From NCBI GenBank assembly GCA_900473415.1, contig UCLR01000003.1, positions 124,001 to 188,000 of the forward strand: 64,000 nt of DNA, given 5' to 3'. A program made the translations under genes and the position numbers. Source of the stretch: Hyphomicrobiales bacterium. Lineage in GTDB: Bacteria > Pseudomonadota > Alphaproteobacteria > Rhizobiales > Beijerinckiaceae. Under the pieces are notes generated by a model. The model worked only from the letters and a program-made list of their open reading frames with translations, ran no database searches and had not been told where the DNA came from. Shown piece after piece: positions 33,141 through 42,241 of the stretch; the first letter of the stretch is position 1, and every line of letters starts with the position of its first letter.

Positions 33141-35564
33141 ATGGCAAAGTTCGGCCTCGACCTCCTTGCAGGCGCCGCTTTTCTCGCTTTGATGTGTTTC
33201 TCGGCGCAGGGGCAGCAGGTTCCGGGTTCGCCCGGCGCGACCACGTCTCTCTCCGGAAAGCAGCTTCCGCCACCCAATCCGAGTTTTGGCGGCGTCATCA
33301 ATGAGAAGGCGTCGGATTCAAAAGCCTGGTGGGCGCCACGCGTGGTACCGCCGAAGGGTGCACCCAACGTCCTGCTCATCATGACCGACGACGTTGGCTT
33401 CGGCGCACCGGGGACCTTCGGCGGCGTCATTCCGACGCCTGCGCTCGACCGCATCGCGAACAGCGGCCTGCGCTATACGAATTTCCATTCCACTTCGCTC
33501 TGCTCGCCGACACGGGCCGCACTGATCACGGGGCGCAACCATCACGTGGCGGGCTTCGGAGTGGTTGGCGAAGCCGCTACGGGGTTCCCCGGCTACGACT
33601 CTGTCATCCGCAGGGAGAATGGAACCATCGGCGCGATCCTGAAGGAGAACGGTTACGCGACCTCCTGGTTCGGCAAGAACCACAACACGCCCTTCTATCA
33701 AGCGACCCAGGCCGGGCCGTTCAGTCAATGGCCAAACGGCATGGGCTTCGAGTATTTCTTTGGCTTCATCGGCGGCGACGCCAGTCAGTGGCAGCCGAAC
33801 CTCTATCGGAACACGACGGCGATCTACCCCTTCGAGGGCAAGCCGGGCTGGAACCTGACCACGGCCATGGCCGACGAGGCCATCCAGTATATGCGGGACC
33901 TCAAGGCCGTCGCGCCCGAGAAGCCGTTCCTCGTCTACTATGTCCCTGGCGGCACCCATGCGCCGCATCATCCCAAGCCGGAATGGATCAAGAAGATCGG
34001 CGACATGCGCCTCTTCGACGAGGGCTGGAACAAGCTGCGCGAGACCATCTTCGCGAACCAGAAGCGGCTGGGCATCATGCCGGGCGACGCCAAGCTGACG
34101 CCTTGGCCGAAAGAATTGCCGGAATGGGATTCCCTCGGCTGGGAAGAGAAGAAGCTCTTCGTCAAGCAGATGGACGTCTACGGAGCGTATCTGGCGTATA
34201 CCGACAACGAGATCGGCAGGGTCGTTCAGGCCGTCGATGATCTGGGCGAGCTCGACAATACCTTGATCATCTACATCAGCGGCGACAACGGCGCGAGCCC
34301 GGAGGGCATGATCAACGGCACGCCGAACGAGTTCACCTTTTTCAACGGTGTCCAGGTTCCGGCTAAAGACCAGCTCCTCTGGTATCCGTTCTGGGGCTCG
34401 GAGCGGACCTTTCCGCATTATTCAGCAGGTTGGGCCTGGGCGATGAGCACACCCTTCAAATGGGTGAAGCAGGTGGCGTCGCATTTTGGCGGGACCGCTC
34501 AGGGCGTGGCTATGTCGTGGCCCGGGCACATCAACGATGTGGGAGGGATCCGCCGCCAGTTTCACCATGTCATCGATATCGCGCCGACCATCCTCGAAGT
34601 GACTGGTATCCCGCTGCCCGAGACGATCGACGGCATCAAGCAACGTCCCATGGACGGCGTGAGCATGATGTACACTTGGGACAAGACTAGTGGGGACGCG
34701 CCCAGCCGGCGAACCACGCAGTATTTCGAGATGCTCGGCAATCGCGCCATCTACCATGAGGGATGGGTCGCAGCGACGACGCCCGCAAATCTGCCATGGG
34801 CGCCGAGCACAGGCACGCCTCCCGACGTGATCACGGGGTACAACTGGGAACTCTACAACGTCGCTTCAGATCCAACTCAGTCCAACGATTTGGCGGCCCA
34901 GCAGCCCCAAAGGCTGAAGCAATTGCAGGACCTCTTCTATTCCGAAGCGAAAAAATTCGAGGTGCTGCCGCTCGACAATTCGACGCTTGCCCGCTTCACG
35001 ACTCAGCGCCCAAGCCTGACGGCTGGCCGAACGCTCTTCACCTACGCGGGAGTTCTGACCGGCGTGCCCAATAGCGGTGCCCCAAGCATACTGAACAAGT
35101 CGTACACAATCACTGCCGAGGTCACGATCCCCGACGGAGGCGCGGAAGGCGTGATCGTGACCGATGGTGGGCGTTTCGGGGGCTATGCACTCTTCCTGAG
35201 CAAGGGCGAATTCGGCTTCGGCCGCGGCAAGCCTATTTTCCTGTACAACCTGCTCGATCTCAAGCGCACGGTTTGGGAAGGACCTGAACTGGGGCCGGGC
35301 AAGCACACCATCGTGTTCGACTTCAAGGCCGATGCTCCGGGCTTGGGCAAGGGAGGAACCGGCGTGCTCTCCGTGGACGGCACGCAGGTCGTCAGCAATA
35401 CGCTGGAACACACCACCCCGATCACCTTCCCAGAAGACGAGAGTTTCGATGTGGGCCAGGACACCCGGACGGGGGTCGCGCTGCTGGATTATCGTTATGA
35501 TCCACCGTTCAAGTTCACGGGCAAAATCGACAAGCTGACTTTCAAGCTCGAGCCATTGCAGTGA
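33141..35564 (+). CDS. Secreted arylsulfatase, large form
   Basis: Sulfate ester hydrolase of 807 residues, exported by a signal peptide (MAKFGLDLLAGAAFLALMCF, then SAQG). Metal ligands LLIMTDDVGFG (Asp83, Asp84); the modification motif CSPTRAALITGR has Cys121 as the predicted formylglycine residue, so a Cys-type sulfatase needing the formylglycine-generating enzyme, which is not encoded in the window. YISGDNGASPEG supplies the later Asp-Asn ligands. Residues from about 620 form an extra beta-rich domain (YTITAEVTIPDGGAEGV to the end), often seen in this long subfamily. GGGAG precedes the ATG at 33141. Stands alone. Confidence 0.95.
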   Translation: MAKFGLDLLAGAAFLALMCFSAQGQQVPGSPGATTSLSGKQLPPPNPSFGGVINEKASDSKAWWAPRVVPPKGAPNVLLIMTDDVGFGAPGTFGGVIPTPALDRIANSGLRYTNFHSTSLCSPTRAALITGRNHHVAGFGVVGEAATGFPGYDSVIRRENGTIGAILKENGYATSWFGKNHNTPFYQATQAGPFSQWPNGMGFEYFFGFIGGDASQWQPNLYRNTTAIYPFEGKPGWNLTTAMADEAIQYMRDLKAVAPEKPFLVYYVPGGTHAPHHPKPEWIKKIGDMRLFDEGWNKLRETIFANQKRLGIMPGDAKLTPWPKELPEWDSLGWEEKKLFVKQMDVYGAYLAYTDNEIGRVVQAVDDLGELDNTLIIYISGDNGASPEGMINGTPNEFTFFNGVQVPAKDQLLWYPFWGSERTFPHYSAGWAWAMSTPFKWVKQVASHFGGTAQGVAMSWPGHINDVGGIRRQFHHVIDIAPTILEVTGIPLPETIDGIKQRPMDGVSMMYTWDKTSGDAPSRRTTQYFEMLGNRAIYHEGWVAATTPANLPWAPSTGTPPDVITGYNWELYNVASDPTQSNDLAAQQPQRLKQLQDLFYSEAKKFEVLPLDNSTLARFTTQRPSLTAGRTLFTYAGVLTGVPNSGAPSILNKSYTITAEVTIPDGGAEGVIVTDGGRFGGYALFLSKGEFGFGRGKPIFLYNLLDLKRTVWEGPELGPGKHTIVFDFKADAPGLGKGGTGVLSVDGTQVVSNTLEHTTPITFPEDESFDVGQDTRTGVALLDYRYDPPFKFTGKIDKLTFKLEPLQ

Positions 35565-35631
35565 ACGACGCCGGGTCCTGGCTGACTCCGGAGCGTCTTG
35601 AGCGGGGCACGAGGGCGCCGGAACAGACGTC

Positions 35632-35988
35632 GTGGCTGTGATTCAGAACGCGCTGAAATTGGCCGCGATCGGCGAAATCGCGACAGGGGTTGCGTTGCTG
35701 TTCGTGCCGCGCTTCGTCGCGTCGTTATTGCTCGGGGAGGCGCTGGACGGCAACGCCCTGACGGTCGCGCGCGTGGCGGGCATGGCGCTGATCGGGCTGG
35801 GAATCGCCTGCTGGCCCGGGCCTCCGATCCTCGGCATGCTGACCTACAGCGCGGCCGTTGCGGTGTTTCTCGCTTACCTCGGTCTTGCAGGCGGTTCGAC
35901 GGGAGCCCTTTTGTGGCCAGCGGTCATTCTTCATCTGGTCCTGACAGCGCTTTTGATTTGGTCCGCGATGCGGGAGGCGCGCGAATAG
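35632..35988 (+). CDS. Small membrane protein, unknown
   Basis: 118 residues that are nearly all hydrophobic: IGEIATGVALLFVPRFVASLL, ARVAGMALIGLGIACW, MLTYSAAVAVFLAYLGLAGG and LWPAVILHLVLTALLIWSAM give four likely membrane helices. Begins at GTG 35632 (or a GTG two codons later), 67 bases after the arylsulfatase. I do not recognise a family with known function. Confidence 0.65.
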   Translation: MAVIQNALKLAAIGEIATGVALLFVPRFVASLLLGEALDGNALTVARVAGMALIGLGIACWPGPPILGMLTYSAAVAVFLAYLGLAGGSTGALLWPAVILHLVLTALLIWSAMREARE

Positions 35989-36145
35989 AACGAGCGCCGA
36001 TCACTCATTCTGAAAGCTAGGCAGATTGGCGCAATTGCGCTGATATCCTTGGCCTAGCAATCCCCAGAGCCATTTCGGATGCGCCCATGCTACTGTCGGA
36101 ACGCTTCGACTGTGGCGATGCGCTCCAGCCGGTACCAGGCGTCAC

Positions 36146-37849
36146 CTAGCTCGGCCGAGCCGCTATCAGGTCCGCCATACGCTCCGCGATCATGATCACC
36201 GGGAGGTTCAAGTTCGCCCGCGGCGCGGTCGGCATGATCGATGCGTCGACGACGCTGAGGCCGCCCACGCCATGAACCCGGCCGGTTGCTCCGTCGACGA
36301 CCGCGTCGGAATCTCCGGCCGCCCCCATGCGGCAGGTGCCGCAGCAGTGCCATTGGCCGAAGGCATGGGCCTTGACATAGGCCTCCAGGATATCCGGCTC
36401 GTTCAACAGCGATTGCAGGCTGATGCCGCTGGAGACGGCACGCTGAAAGAAGAGTTTTCGCAGCGGCGGCAGCGCGTCGATGGCGAGTGCGATCGGCGCG
36501 GTGATCAGGTAGTTCCGCAGCGTCTGCCGGCCCAACGACTTGGCAAAGCCACTGTAGCTCGAAGCTCCCGGCATCTCGACGATGTCGGCCAGCGGGCGCG
36601 CGGCGAACAGCTTTGCGATCAGGTGCACGGCTGCCCCCATGCGCTGGAGGTCGCGGTAGTCGGAGAGATAGTTGAAATCGGCGGTCGGCTCCTGGCGCGG
36701 ATCCGAGGAGACCAGCCGGACCTCCCCGCGCGAATGTGCCTTGTTGATCCAGGAAATGATCGTGCCGATCCGTGGCCCGAGCGGATGCCAGGCGGATTTC
36801 GCCGCCACCATCAGGAACATGTCCGAGGGCCCGCAATCCTCGACGCCCGAGCTGTAGCGCATGCCGACATGGATGTGCCGTCGTGTCGAGTTGCCGAGGC
36901 GAGCCGCTGGCTTGATATAGCCGGAGAGCGAGATGCCGGGGTGTTCCTGCAAATTGGCGCCGACACCGCGAAGGTCGGCACGAACCTCGACGCCGAGCGA
37001 GCGCAGATGCCCTCCCGGCCCGATGCCCGAGCGCATCAGCAGGGCAGGCGAATGCATGGCGCCCGATGCGACCACGACCTCGCGCGCCGCCAGCCGCTCC
37101 TGTCCGTTTCCCCTGGCGATGTCGACGCCAACGACCTGCTGTCCCTCCATCGCCAGCGAGAGGACCTGGGTGCTGGTCATGATCTCCAGATTGGGCCGGC
37201 GCCGGGTCGCGGCATCGAGATAGGCCATCGCGGTCGAGACCCGATGCTGGCCGTTGTTGTTTGACAGGGTCATCGCGAAATGGCCGTCGCCAAACGCACC
37301 GTTCTGGTCCTTGATGTCAGGATAGCCCTGCGCCTCCATCGCGGCCTCGGCAGCGATGGAAAAGGCAGGCCAGCGCTCACGCGGGATCCGGTGGATCGGG
37401 ATCGGCCCCGCCTTGCCGTGTAGAGGGCCCGCATAGTCCAGGTCGGTTTCGGCTTTGATGAAATAGGGCAGCACGGCGTTCCAGTCCCAGCCGGTCGCGC
37501 CGGCCTGGCCCCACTCGTCATAGTCATCGGGAGTGCCGCGATTGGCGATCTGGCCGTTGATGCTGGAACCGCCGCCGATCAGCATCGGCTGCTCGTAGCG
37601 CTTTGGCGGCGGCCGATCGACGGTGTTGTGCAGATGCGGCTGCGTCTGGACCATCAGGCCCGGCCAGTGGTTCTGCGGGTCGAACGCCGCCTTGCCCGGA
37701 TAGGTATCGAGGATCGCGGCACCTTCCTCGCCGGGCTTGAGGTCGCGCCCCGCCTCGATCAGCAGGACCTTCCGCGCGGGGTCGGCGGAGAGGCGATTGG
37801 CCAGGACGCAGCCGGCCGAGCCGCCGCCCACGATGATGATGTCCCACAT
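36146..37849 (-). CDS. GMC-family FAD oxidoreductase
   Basis: 567 residues. FAD motif IIIVGGGSAGCVLANRLS at the start; GGGSSINGQIANRGTPDDY is the GMC signature region; the active-site end reads WHCCGTCRMG with the first catalytic His, and APRANLNLPVIMIAERMADLI with Asn at the second position. ATG 37849 begins directly at the fold; a GTG four codons upstream is possible. Last gene of a leftward operon with a GlcG/HbpS-like protein, a sugar importer, a GntR regulator and a mandelate racemase-like enzyme, so it probably oxidises a sugar or sugar derivative delivered by that importer. Confidence 0.9.
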   Translation of the reverse strand: MWDIIIVGGGSAGCVLANRLSADPARKVLLIEAGRDLKPGEEGAAILDTYPGKAAFDPQNHWPGLMVQTQPHLHNTVDRPPPKRYEQPMLIGGGSSINGQIANRGTPDDYDEWGQAGATGWDWNAVLPYFIKAETDLDYAGPLHGKAGPIPIHRIPRERWPAFSIAAEAAMEAQGYPDIKDQNGAFGDGHFAMTLSNNNGQHRVSTAMAYLDAATRRRPNLEIMTSTQVLSLAMEGQQVVGVDIARGNGQERLAAREVVVASGAMHSPALLMRSGIGPGGHLRSLGVEVRADLRGVGANLQEHPGISLSGYIKPAARLGNSTRRHIHVGMRYSSGVEDCGPSDMFLMVAAKSAWHPLGPRIGTIISWINKAHSRGEVRLVSSDPRQEPTADFNYLSDYRDLQRMGAAVHLIAKLFAARPLADIVEMPGASSYSGFAKSLGRQTLRNYLITAPIALAIDALPPLRKLFFQRAVSSGISLQSLLNEPDILEAYVKAHAFGQWHCCGTCRMGAAGDSDAVVDGATGRVHGVGGLSVVDASIMPTAPRANLNLPVIMIAERMADLIAARPS

Positions 37850-37889
37850 GGCTTGGCTCACGATGCTTGGATGGACGAAAGGAGGCGGA

Positions 37890-38321
37890 TCAGCCGGCGA
37901 GACTCAGCGCGGCGAAGGCGGCTGCGCCCGCCTCGGCCACCTGCTGGTCCTGAACCGTCGAGCCGGAACTCACGCCGATCGCGCCGACCACCTCCGCCCC
38001 GACGCATAGCGGTATCCCGCCGGCGAGCGTGGTGAAGCGGCCGCCATGGAGATTCTGGAGACCGAAACCCGGCTCGCCCGGCAGCGTGCGCGCGGCTATG
38101 GCCTTGGTCTCGACCCGTGCGCCGGCGGCGGAAAAGGCCTTTGCCAGGGCGATCTCGATCGAGGTGAACTTGGCACCGTCCATGCGCCGGAACGCAACCA
38201 GGTGACCGGCCGCATCGACGATCGCGATGTTCTGCGGCACACCCATCTGCGCCGCTTTCCCAGCGGCGGCGGCAATGACGGCCTCGGCTTCGCCACAGCC
38301 GATATTGACGACCCTGTGCAT
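37890..38321 (-). CDS. GlcG/HbpS-like protein
   Basis: 143 residues of the GlcG/PduO-C/HbpS family, small proteins that bind haem or cobalamin-type ligands in some members; most have no defined enzyme role. Recognisable are VNIGCGEAEAVIAAAAGKAAQ, NIAIVDAAGHLVAFRRMDGAK, FTTLAGGIPLCVGAEVVGAIGVSSGS (the GG(I/V)P and GxIGVSG signature) and the closing helix. Three bases after the permease gene stop and 40 before the GMC oxidoreductase start, so co-transcribed. Pairing of this family with oxidoreductases is common, as in glycolate oxidase operons. Confidence 0.88.
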   Translation of the reverse strand: MHRVVNIGCGEAEAVIAAAAGKAAQMGVPQNIAIVDAAGHLVAFRRMDGAKFTSIEIALAKAFSAAGARVETKAIAARTLPGEPGFGLQNLHGGRFTTLAGGIPLCVGAEVVGAIGVSSGSTVQDQQVAEAGAAAFAALSLAG

Positions 38322-38324
38322 GTC

Positions 38325-39233
38325 TCAGCCCTTGACCGAGCCCTTGGTCAGGCCGGACACGATCAGGCGGCTGAGCAGGGCGAATGCGATGAGGATGGGA
38401 AGAATGGCGAGGGTGGCGGATGCCGTCAGCGGCCCCCATTCCCGCCCGAAATAACCGATGAAGTTGTAGATCGCCGGCTGGATCGGCCGCAGGTCCGGCG
38501 TGTCGATCATCACCGAGCCCGCGACGAATTCATTCCAGCAGGCGACGAAGGTCAGCACGCCCGCCGCTCCCAGCGCCGGGCGCGTCAAAGGCAGCATGAC
38601 GCGCGTCAGGATCTGGAAATGGGAGGCACCGTCGATGATCGCGGCCTCGTCGAGCTCGCGCGGGATGCTCTCGAGCGAACCCTTGACGATCCAGATCGCC
38701 ATGGGGAGCTGATAGGCCGTGTAGATCAGCGGCAGCGTGAACCAGGCGTTGGTCAGGCCCAGCCGCGTGAAATACAGGTAGTTCGGAATCAGCAGCGCGG
38801 CGGCACCGAGCGACAGCGGAATGCTGGCGACCACGAGCATGAAGAGGGCACGCCGCAGCGGAAAATCGAAACGGTCGAAGGCATAGGCTGCAGGCAGAGC
38901 CAGCACCAGCACGCCCGCCACTGTGACGACGCAGTAGAACACGCTCACGCGGATATTGCCGAGAAAGCCGCTGTCGATCACCCGCTGGTAGTTCTCGGCC
39001 GTCGGAACGAAATTGAGCAGGACCGGCGGCGTCCTGAACAGGTCCGGCTGCGACTTGAGCGAGGTCAGCACGCCCCAGAACAACGGCAGCAGATTGAGGC
39101 CCGCCAACACCGTGAAAAGGCAGGCAATGACCAGGCCCAACAGGCCGGGCAGGGCGATGCGGGATCGGGCCGGTACGGCAACGTGGTCCCGGGGCGCCGG
39201 CCGAGGATGGAGGCGGGAAGGTGCGGCGCTCAT
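38325..39233 (-). CDS. ABC sugar importer permease, MalG type
   Basis: 302 residues. Hydrophobic start GLLGLVIACLFTVLAGLNLL, then GVLTSLKSQPDLF, and EAA loop LDEAAIIDGASHFQILTRVM. The ATG at 39233 overlaps the preceding permease stop by one base (TGATG), so an upstream in-frame start at 39245 is rejected. Partner of the permease encoded at 39233-40096 and of the binding protein at 40150. No ATPase gene is present in this operon. Confidence 0.92.
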   Translation of the reverse strand: MSAAPSRLHPRPAPRDHVAVPARSRIALPGLLGLVIACLFTVLAGLNLLPLFWGVLTSLKSQPDLFRTPPVLLNFVPTAENYQRVIDSGFLGNIRVSVFYCVVTVAGVLVLALPAAYAFDRFDFPLRRALFMLVVASIPLSLGAAALLIPNYLYFTRLGLTNAWFTLPLIYTAYQLPMAIWIVKGSLESIPRELDEAAIIDGASHFQILTRVMLPLTRPALGAAGVLTFVACWNEFVAGSVMIDTPDLRPIQPAIYNFIGYFGREWGPLTASATLAILPILIAFALLSRLIVSGLTKGSVKG

Positions 39234-40096
39234 CACGTCTTCCACTTGGCCAGTCGAACATAGGCAAGGACGAGCAAAATGTTGCCGGCAAACATCACCA
39301 ACGCGAGCGCGGTGGCTGAGCCCAGATCGAAAGTGACGAAGGCGCGGTCGAACACCTCGATCGGCAGGATGCGCGTTGCGTCCCCCGGGCCGCCGCCAGT
39401 CAGGACGAGCGGCGTCTCAACCGTGTTGAGATTGGAGAGGGTCAGCACGATCGTGACCAGCAACAGCGGTGTCTTCAGGAGTGGCAGGACGATCAGCCAG
39501 AATATCTGCCAGGGATTGGCGCCGTCGATCTTGGCAGCTTCCTCGTAGTCGTCCGGGATGCCCTTGAGCCCTGCGAGCAGAATGATCACGGCATAACCGA
39601 CCCTCTTCCAGACGGAGACGCCGATCAGCAGGGCCATGGCGCTGCCGGGGTTGTTGAGAAGCTGCACGTCGGGGATGCCCGCCATCCGCACCAGCGATCC
39701 CGCCAGCCCGATATCGCTGACGAACACCCAGCGGAACAACAGCGTGGCGACCACCGTCGAGATGATCCAGGGCAGGATGACGATCATCTGGACGACGAAG
39801 CCGAGCCGCTGGCCAAGGCGGTTGATCCAGACCGCCAAGGCGAGCGCGATGACGAGCGTCAGCGCGACGGCGCAGCAGGTGAACAACGCACTGCGCTCGA
39901 GCGTCGCTCCCAGTTCCGTATCGTCGAGCAGTCGCGCATAGTTTTCCAGGCCGGCGAAATCCGTCGGTGCGCCGTACTGGATGCGGAACAGGCTGAACCA
40001 GAAGCCGTAGAGGACCGGCGAGAACAACACCAGCATCAGCAACGCCATTGCCGGCAGCACGTAATTGACGCCGGTCAGGCGCGAATACATCGTCAT
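39233..40096 (-). CDS. ABC sugar importer permease, MalF type
   Basis: 287 residues with a first helix LPAMALLMLVLFSPVLYGFW and EAA loop YEEAAKIDGANPWQIFWLIV near residue 190. It follows the binding-protein gene after a 53-base gap containing a hairpin, and is translationally coupled to the next permease. Imports an unknown sugar or sugar acid; the mandelate racemase-like dehydratase in the same operon favours an aldonate or uronate-type substrate. Confidence 0.92.
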   Translation of the reverse strand: MTMYSRLTGVNYVLPAMALLMLVLFSPVLYGFWFSLFRIQYGAPTDFAGLENYARLLDDTELGATLERSALFTCCAVALTLVIALALAVWINRLGQRLGFVVQMIVILPWIISTVVATLLFRWVFVSDIGLAGSLVRMAGIPDVQLLNNPGSAMALLIGVSVWKRVGYAVIILLAGLKGIPDDYEEAAKIDGANPWQIFWLIVLPLLKTPLLLVTIVLTLSNLNTVETPLVLTGGGPGDATRILPIEVFDRAFVTFDLGSATALALVMFAGNILLVLAYVRLAKWKT

Positions 40097-40117
40097 TGAG
40101 AGCGATCCCCGATCGGA

Positions 40118-40140
40118 GGCGGAGCCGCTCGGGCTCCGCC
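40118..40140 (-). terminator. Hairpin between binding-protein and permease genes
   Basis: Arms GGCGGAGCC (40118-40126) and GGCTCCGCC (40132-40140) with a 5-base loop and no T-tract, immediately after the binding-protein stop at 40150. Such intercistronic hairpins protect the upstream mRNA segment and give excess binding protein over permease; that role is inferred. Confidence 0.5.
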
Positions 40141-40149
40141 CGGGTCACG

Positions 40150-41466
40150 TCAGCGATTGTTCTGGCGATTGAAGCGGGTTTCCGCCTCTTCGAGGGCTGC
40201 CTTGACCGCAACGCCGTCGACGAGGATGCGTTGGGTCGCCTTGTTCAGCGCCTGCCGATAGCCGCCGACATTGAACTCGATCGGGGTCAGCCAGCCATAT
40301 TTGCTCGCGCCCTCGCCGGCGACGCGGATATAGCCGTTGCCGGGCTGGTCGACGAAGGAGGCGACGGCCTTGGCGGTCGATGCCATCAGCGGCGACTGGC
40401 CGCCGACGGTGACCCAGATCTTCTCGGATTCCGCCCCGAGGAAATAGTCGACGAACCTGCCGGCCTCCTCCTTGTTCGGCCCCTTGGACCAGACGCCCAC
40501 GGCCCAGCCGGCCATGACGGCGGGAGAATGAGCTGTCTTGCCGTTGCCGGGCCACAGCATCTGGCCGACATTCTCCTTGCCCAGCTTCGCCTGCAGCGAC
40601 GAGACGCGCACGCTTGGCCCCTGGATCATCGCGACACGGTCGGAGGAGAACTGCTCGAACAGGTCGTCGACCGTCCAGGTCGCCGATTGCGAGGGCGAGA
40701 CCTGATACTTCTTGATCAGGTCGGTCGCGAAGGTCATGCCCGCGACACCTGAGGGACTGGCGAAATTGGCCTTTCCGTTCGGCTTGAACAGCTGCTCCCC
40801 CTCACCGAGGAGGTAGGGGATCATCATATGCGGATCGGCCTGCTGCTCGCTGAAGCCCTGCGCATAGCCGTAGCGCGTCACTTGCCCCGCGGCATTCTTA
40901 ACCGTGAGCTTCTCGGCCGCGGCCCGGAGATCGTCCCAGGTCTTGATCGAGGCCGGGTCGATTCCGGCAGCCTTGAGCAGGTCCGCCCGGTATACGATGG
41001 AGATATAGTTGGGTGAGGCGAACATCGCATATTGCTTGTCGCCCTTCTTGGTCAGATCCCAATAGGCGCTGGCGTGATCCTTGACCTGCTCGGCCGGCCA
41101 CTTCCTGATGAACAGCTCGTTGAGGTCGGCCAGCGAGCCGGAGCCGATGGCGTCGCCGAGGAAGTCGGTCACGACCCAGCTGATATCCGGCGCATTGCCG
41201 GCCCGATGAGCCGCCAGGAATTTCGGCGTCATCTGATCCCAGACCTGCGTCTCGACGACGATCTTGGTGCCAGGATTGGCAGCCTCGTAGTTCTTGATGA
41301 TCTGCGCCAGCGCGACCTCGCGCGGCGTCGTCCCGGTGGCGCTCAGGAACGTCCACATGCGGATCGTCTTGGTCTGCGCCGAGGCCGGCGCCTGCGGAAT
41401 CAAAGTGCTCGCGAGCACGCAGCCGAATGCCGCGAGCGTATTCAGAAGCTGACGTCTCTGCATCAT
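40150..41466 (-). CDS. Periplasmic sugar-type substrate-binding protein
   Basis: 438 residues. Signal peptide MMQRRQLLNTLAAFGCVLAS followed by PASAQ and cleavage near residue 31. The mature start TKTIRMWTFLSATG and the WTVDDLFEQFSSDRVAMIQGPS block fit the family 1 extracellular solute-binding proteins. First transport gene of the leftward operon, 28 bases after the GntR gene. No ligand can be assigned from sequence alone. Confidence 0.9.
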   Translation of the reverse strand: MMQRRQLLNTLAAFGCVLASTLIPQAPASAQTKTIRMWTFLSATGTTPREVALAQIIKNYEAANPGTKIVVETQVWDQMTPKFLAAHRAGNAPDISWVVTDFLGDAIGSGSLADLNELFIRKWPAEQVKDHASAYWDLTKKGDKQYAMFASPNYISIVYRADLLKAAGIDPASIKTWDDLRAAAEKLTVKNAAGQVTRYGYAQGFSEQQADPHMMIPYLLGEGEQLFKPNGKANFASPSGVAGMTFATDLIKKYQVSPSQSATWTVDDLFEQFSSDRVAMIQGPSVRVSSLQAKLGKENVGQMLWPGNGKTAHSPAVMAGWAVGVWSKGPNKEEAGRFVDYFLGAESEKIWVTVGGQSPLMASTAKAVASFVDQPGNGYIRVAGEGASKYGWLTPIEFNVGGYRQALNKATQRILVDGVAVKAALEEAETRFNRQNNR

Positions 41467-41494
41467 GATGTCCTCCCCGTGAGAATCCGGCCGA

Positions 41495-42241
41495 TTAGCT
41501 TCGGCTCTGCGTCAGTTCTTCGATCAGATTGCGGGCCTTGAGATCGGCCTGGGCATCCTTGAGCGAGCGGGCCAGATGGGCGCGCACCGCCTTGGCGTAG
41601 TCATCCGGGTTGCGGTCGCGCAGCGCCTTGATGATGGCATTGTGCTCGACGGCCTCGGAGGCGTGGCGCGCGCGCCAGGTCTCGATGCCGCGCTGGATCC
41701 AGGCATGCAGCACCTGCATCTGAATGCCACGATAGGTCGAGAGCAGCAGGTCGTTGCCGCTGAACTCGACGATCTTGTGGTGAAAGCTTGCGTTCTGCTC
41801 GTGCCGATCCTTATGCGAGATCGCGTGAGGATCGACGGCGAGGCGCTGGTGGATGGCCTCGAGCTCGTCGATGGCCGCGTCCGCAAGCGCTCCGGCCCTC
41901 AGCCGGTCGATCATCAGTTCGCCGGCCATGAGCTCGATCGCCAGCCGCACCTGCCAGAGATCCAGGACCTGCTTGGCGTCGGGATCGCGGATATGATAGC
42001 CGCGCCGCTGGATGACCTCGATGAAGCCCTCCGCCGCGAGGCGCATCAGAGCCTCCCGCACCGGCGTCAGGCTGACATTGAAATGCTCGGCGAGCTTCTC
42101 CGGATAGAGCCGCGTCCCCCGCTCGAAATAGCCGAACACGATCATGTCGAGCAGCGTGCGCCGCAAGGTCTCGGCCAGTGTCTCGCCCGGCTTGCCGACG
42201 AGCTCGCCCAGATCTTCCCGGCTACGCACCGATATGGGCAT
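41495..42241 (-). CDS. GntR-family regulator, FadR/FCD subgroup
   Basis: 248 residues. The N-terminal winged HTH (LYPEKLAEHFNVSLTPVREA then LMRLAAEGFIEVIQRRGYHI) is followed by an all-helical FCD effector domain with DLWQVRLAIELMAGELM and the metal-site-like RHEQNASFHHKIVEFSGN. ATG 42241 has GGAG eleven bases upstream and lies inside the end of the preceding gene (20-base overlap); longer in-frame starts are not conserved. Likely represses its own operon through the AT-rich palindrome at 43437-43452; FCD proteins usually respond to carboxylic or sugar acids. Confidence 0.9.
   Translation of the reverse strand: MPISVRSREDLGELVGKPGETLAETLRRTLLDMIVFGYFERGTRLYPEKLAEHFNVSLTPVREALMRLAAEGFIEVIQRRGYHIRDPDAKQVLDLWQVRLAIELMAGELMIDRLRAGALADAAIDELEAIHQRLAVDPHAISHKDRHEQNASFHHKIVEFSGNDLLLSTYRGIQMQVLHAWIQRGIETWRARHASEAVEHNAIIKALRDRNPDDYAKAVRAHLARSLKDAQADLKARNLIEELTQSRS

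Noticed and set aside
36029..36040. GCGCAATTGCGC palindrome downstream of the small membrane protein
   Set aside because: Lies between two convergent gene ends, where an operator is not expected; no second copy noticed.
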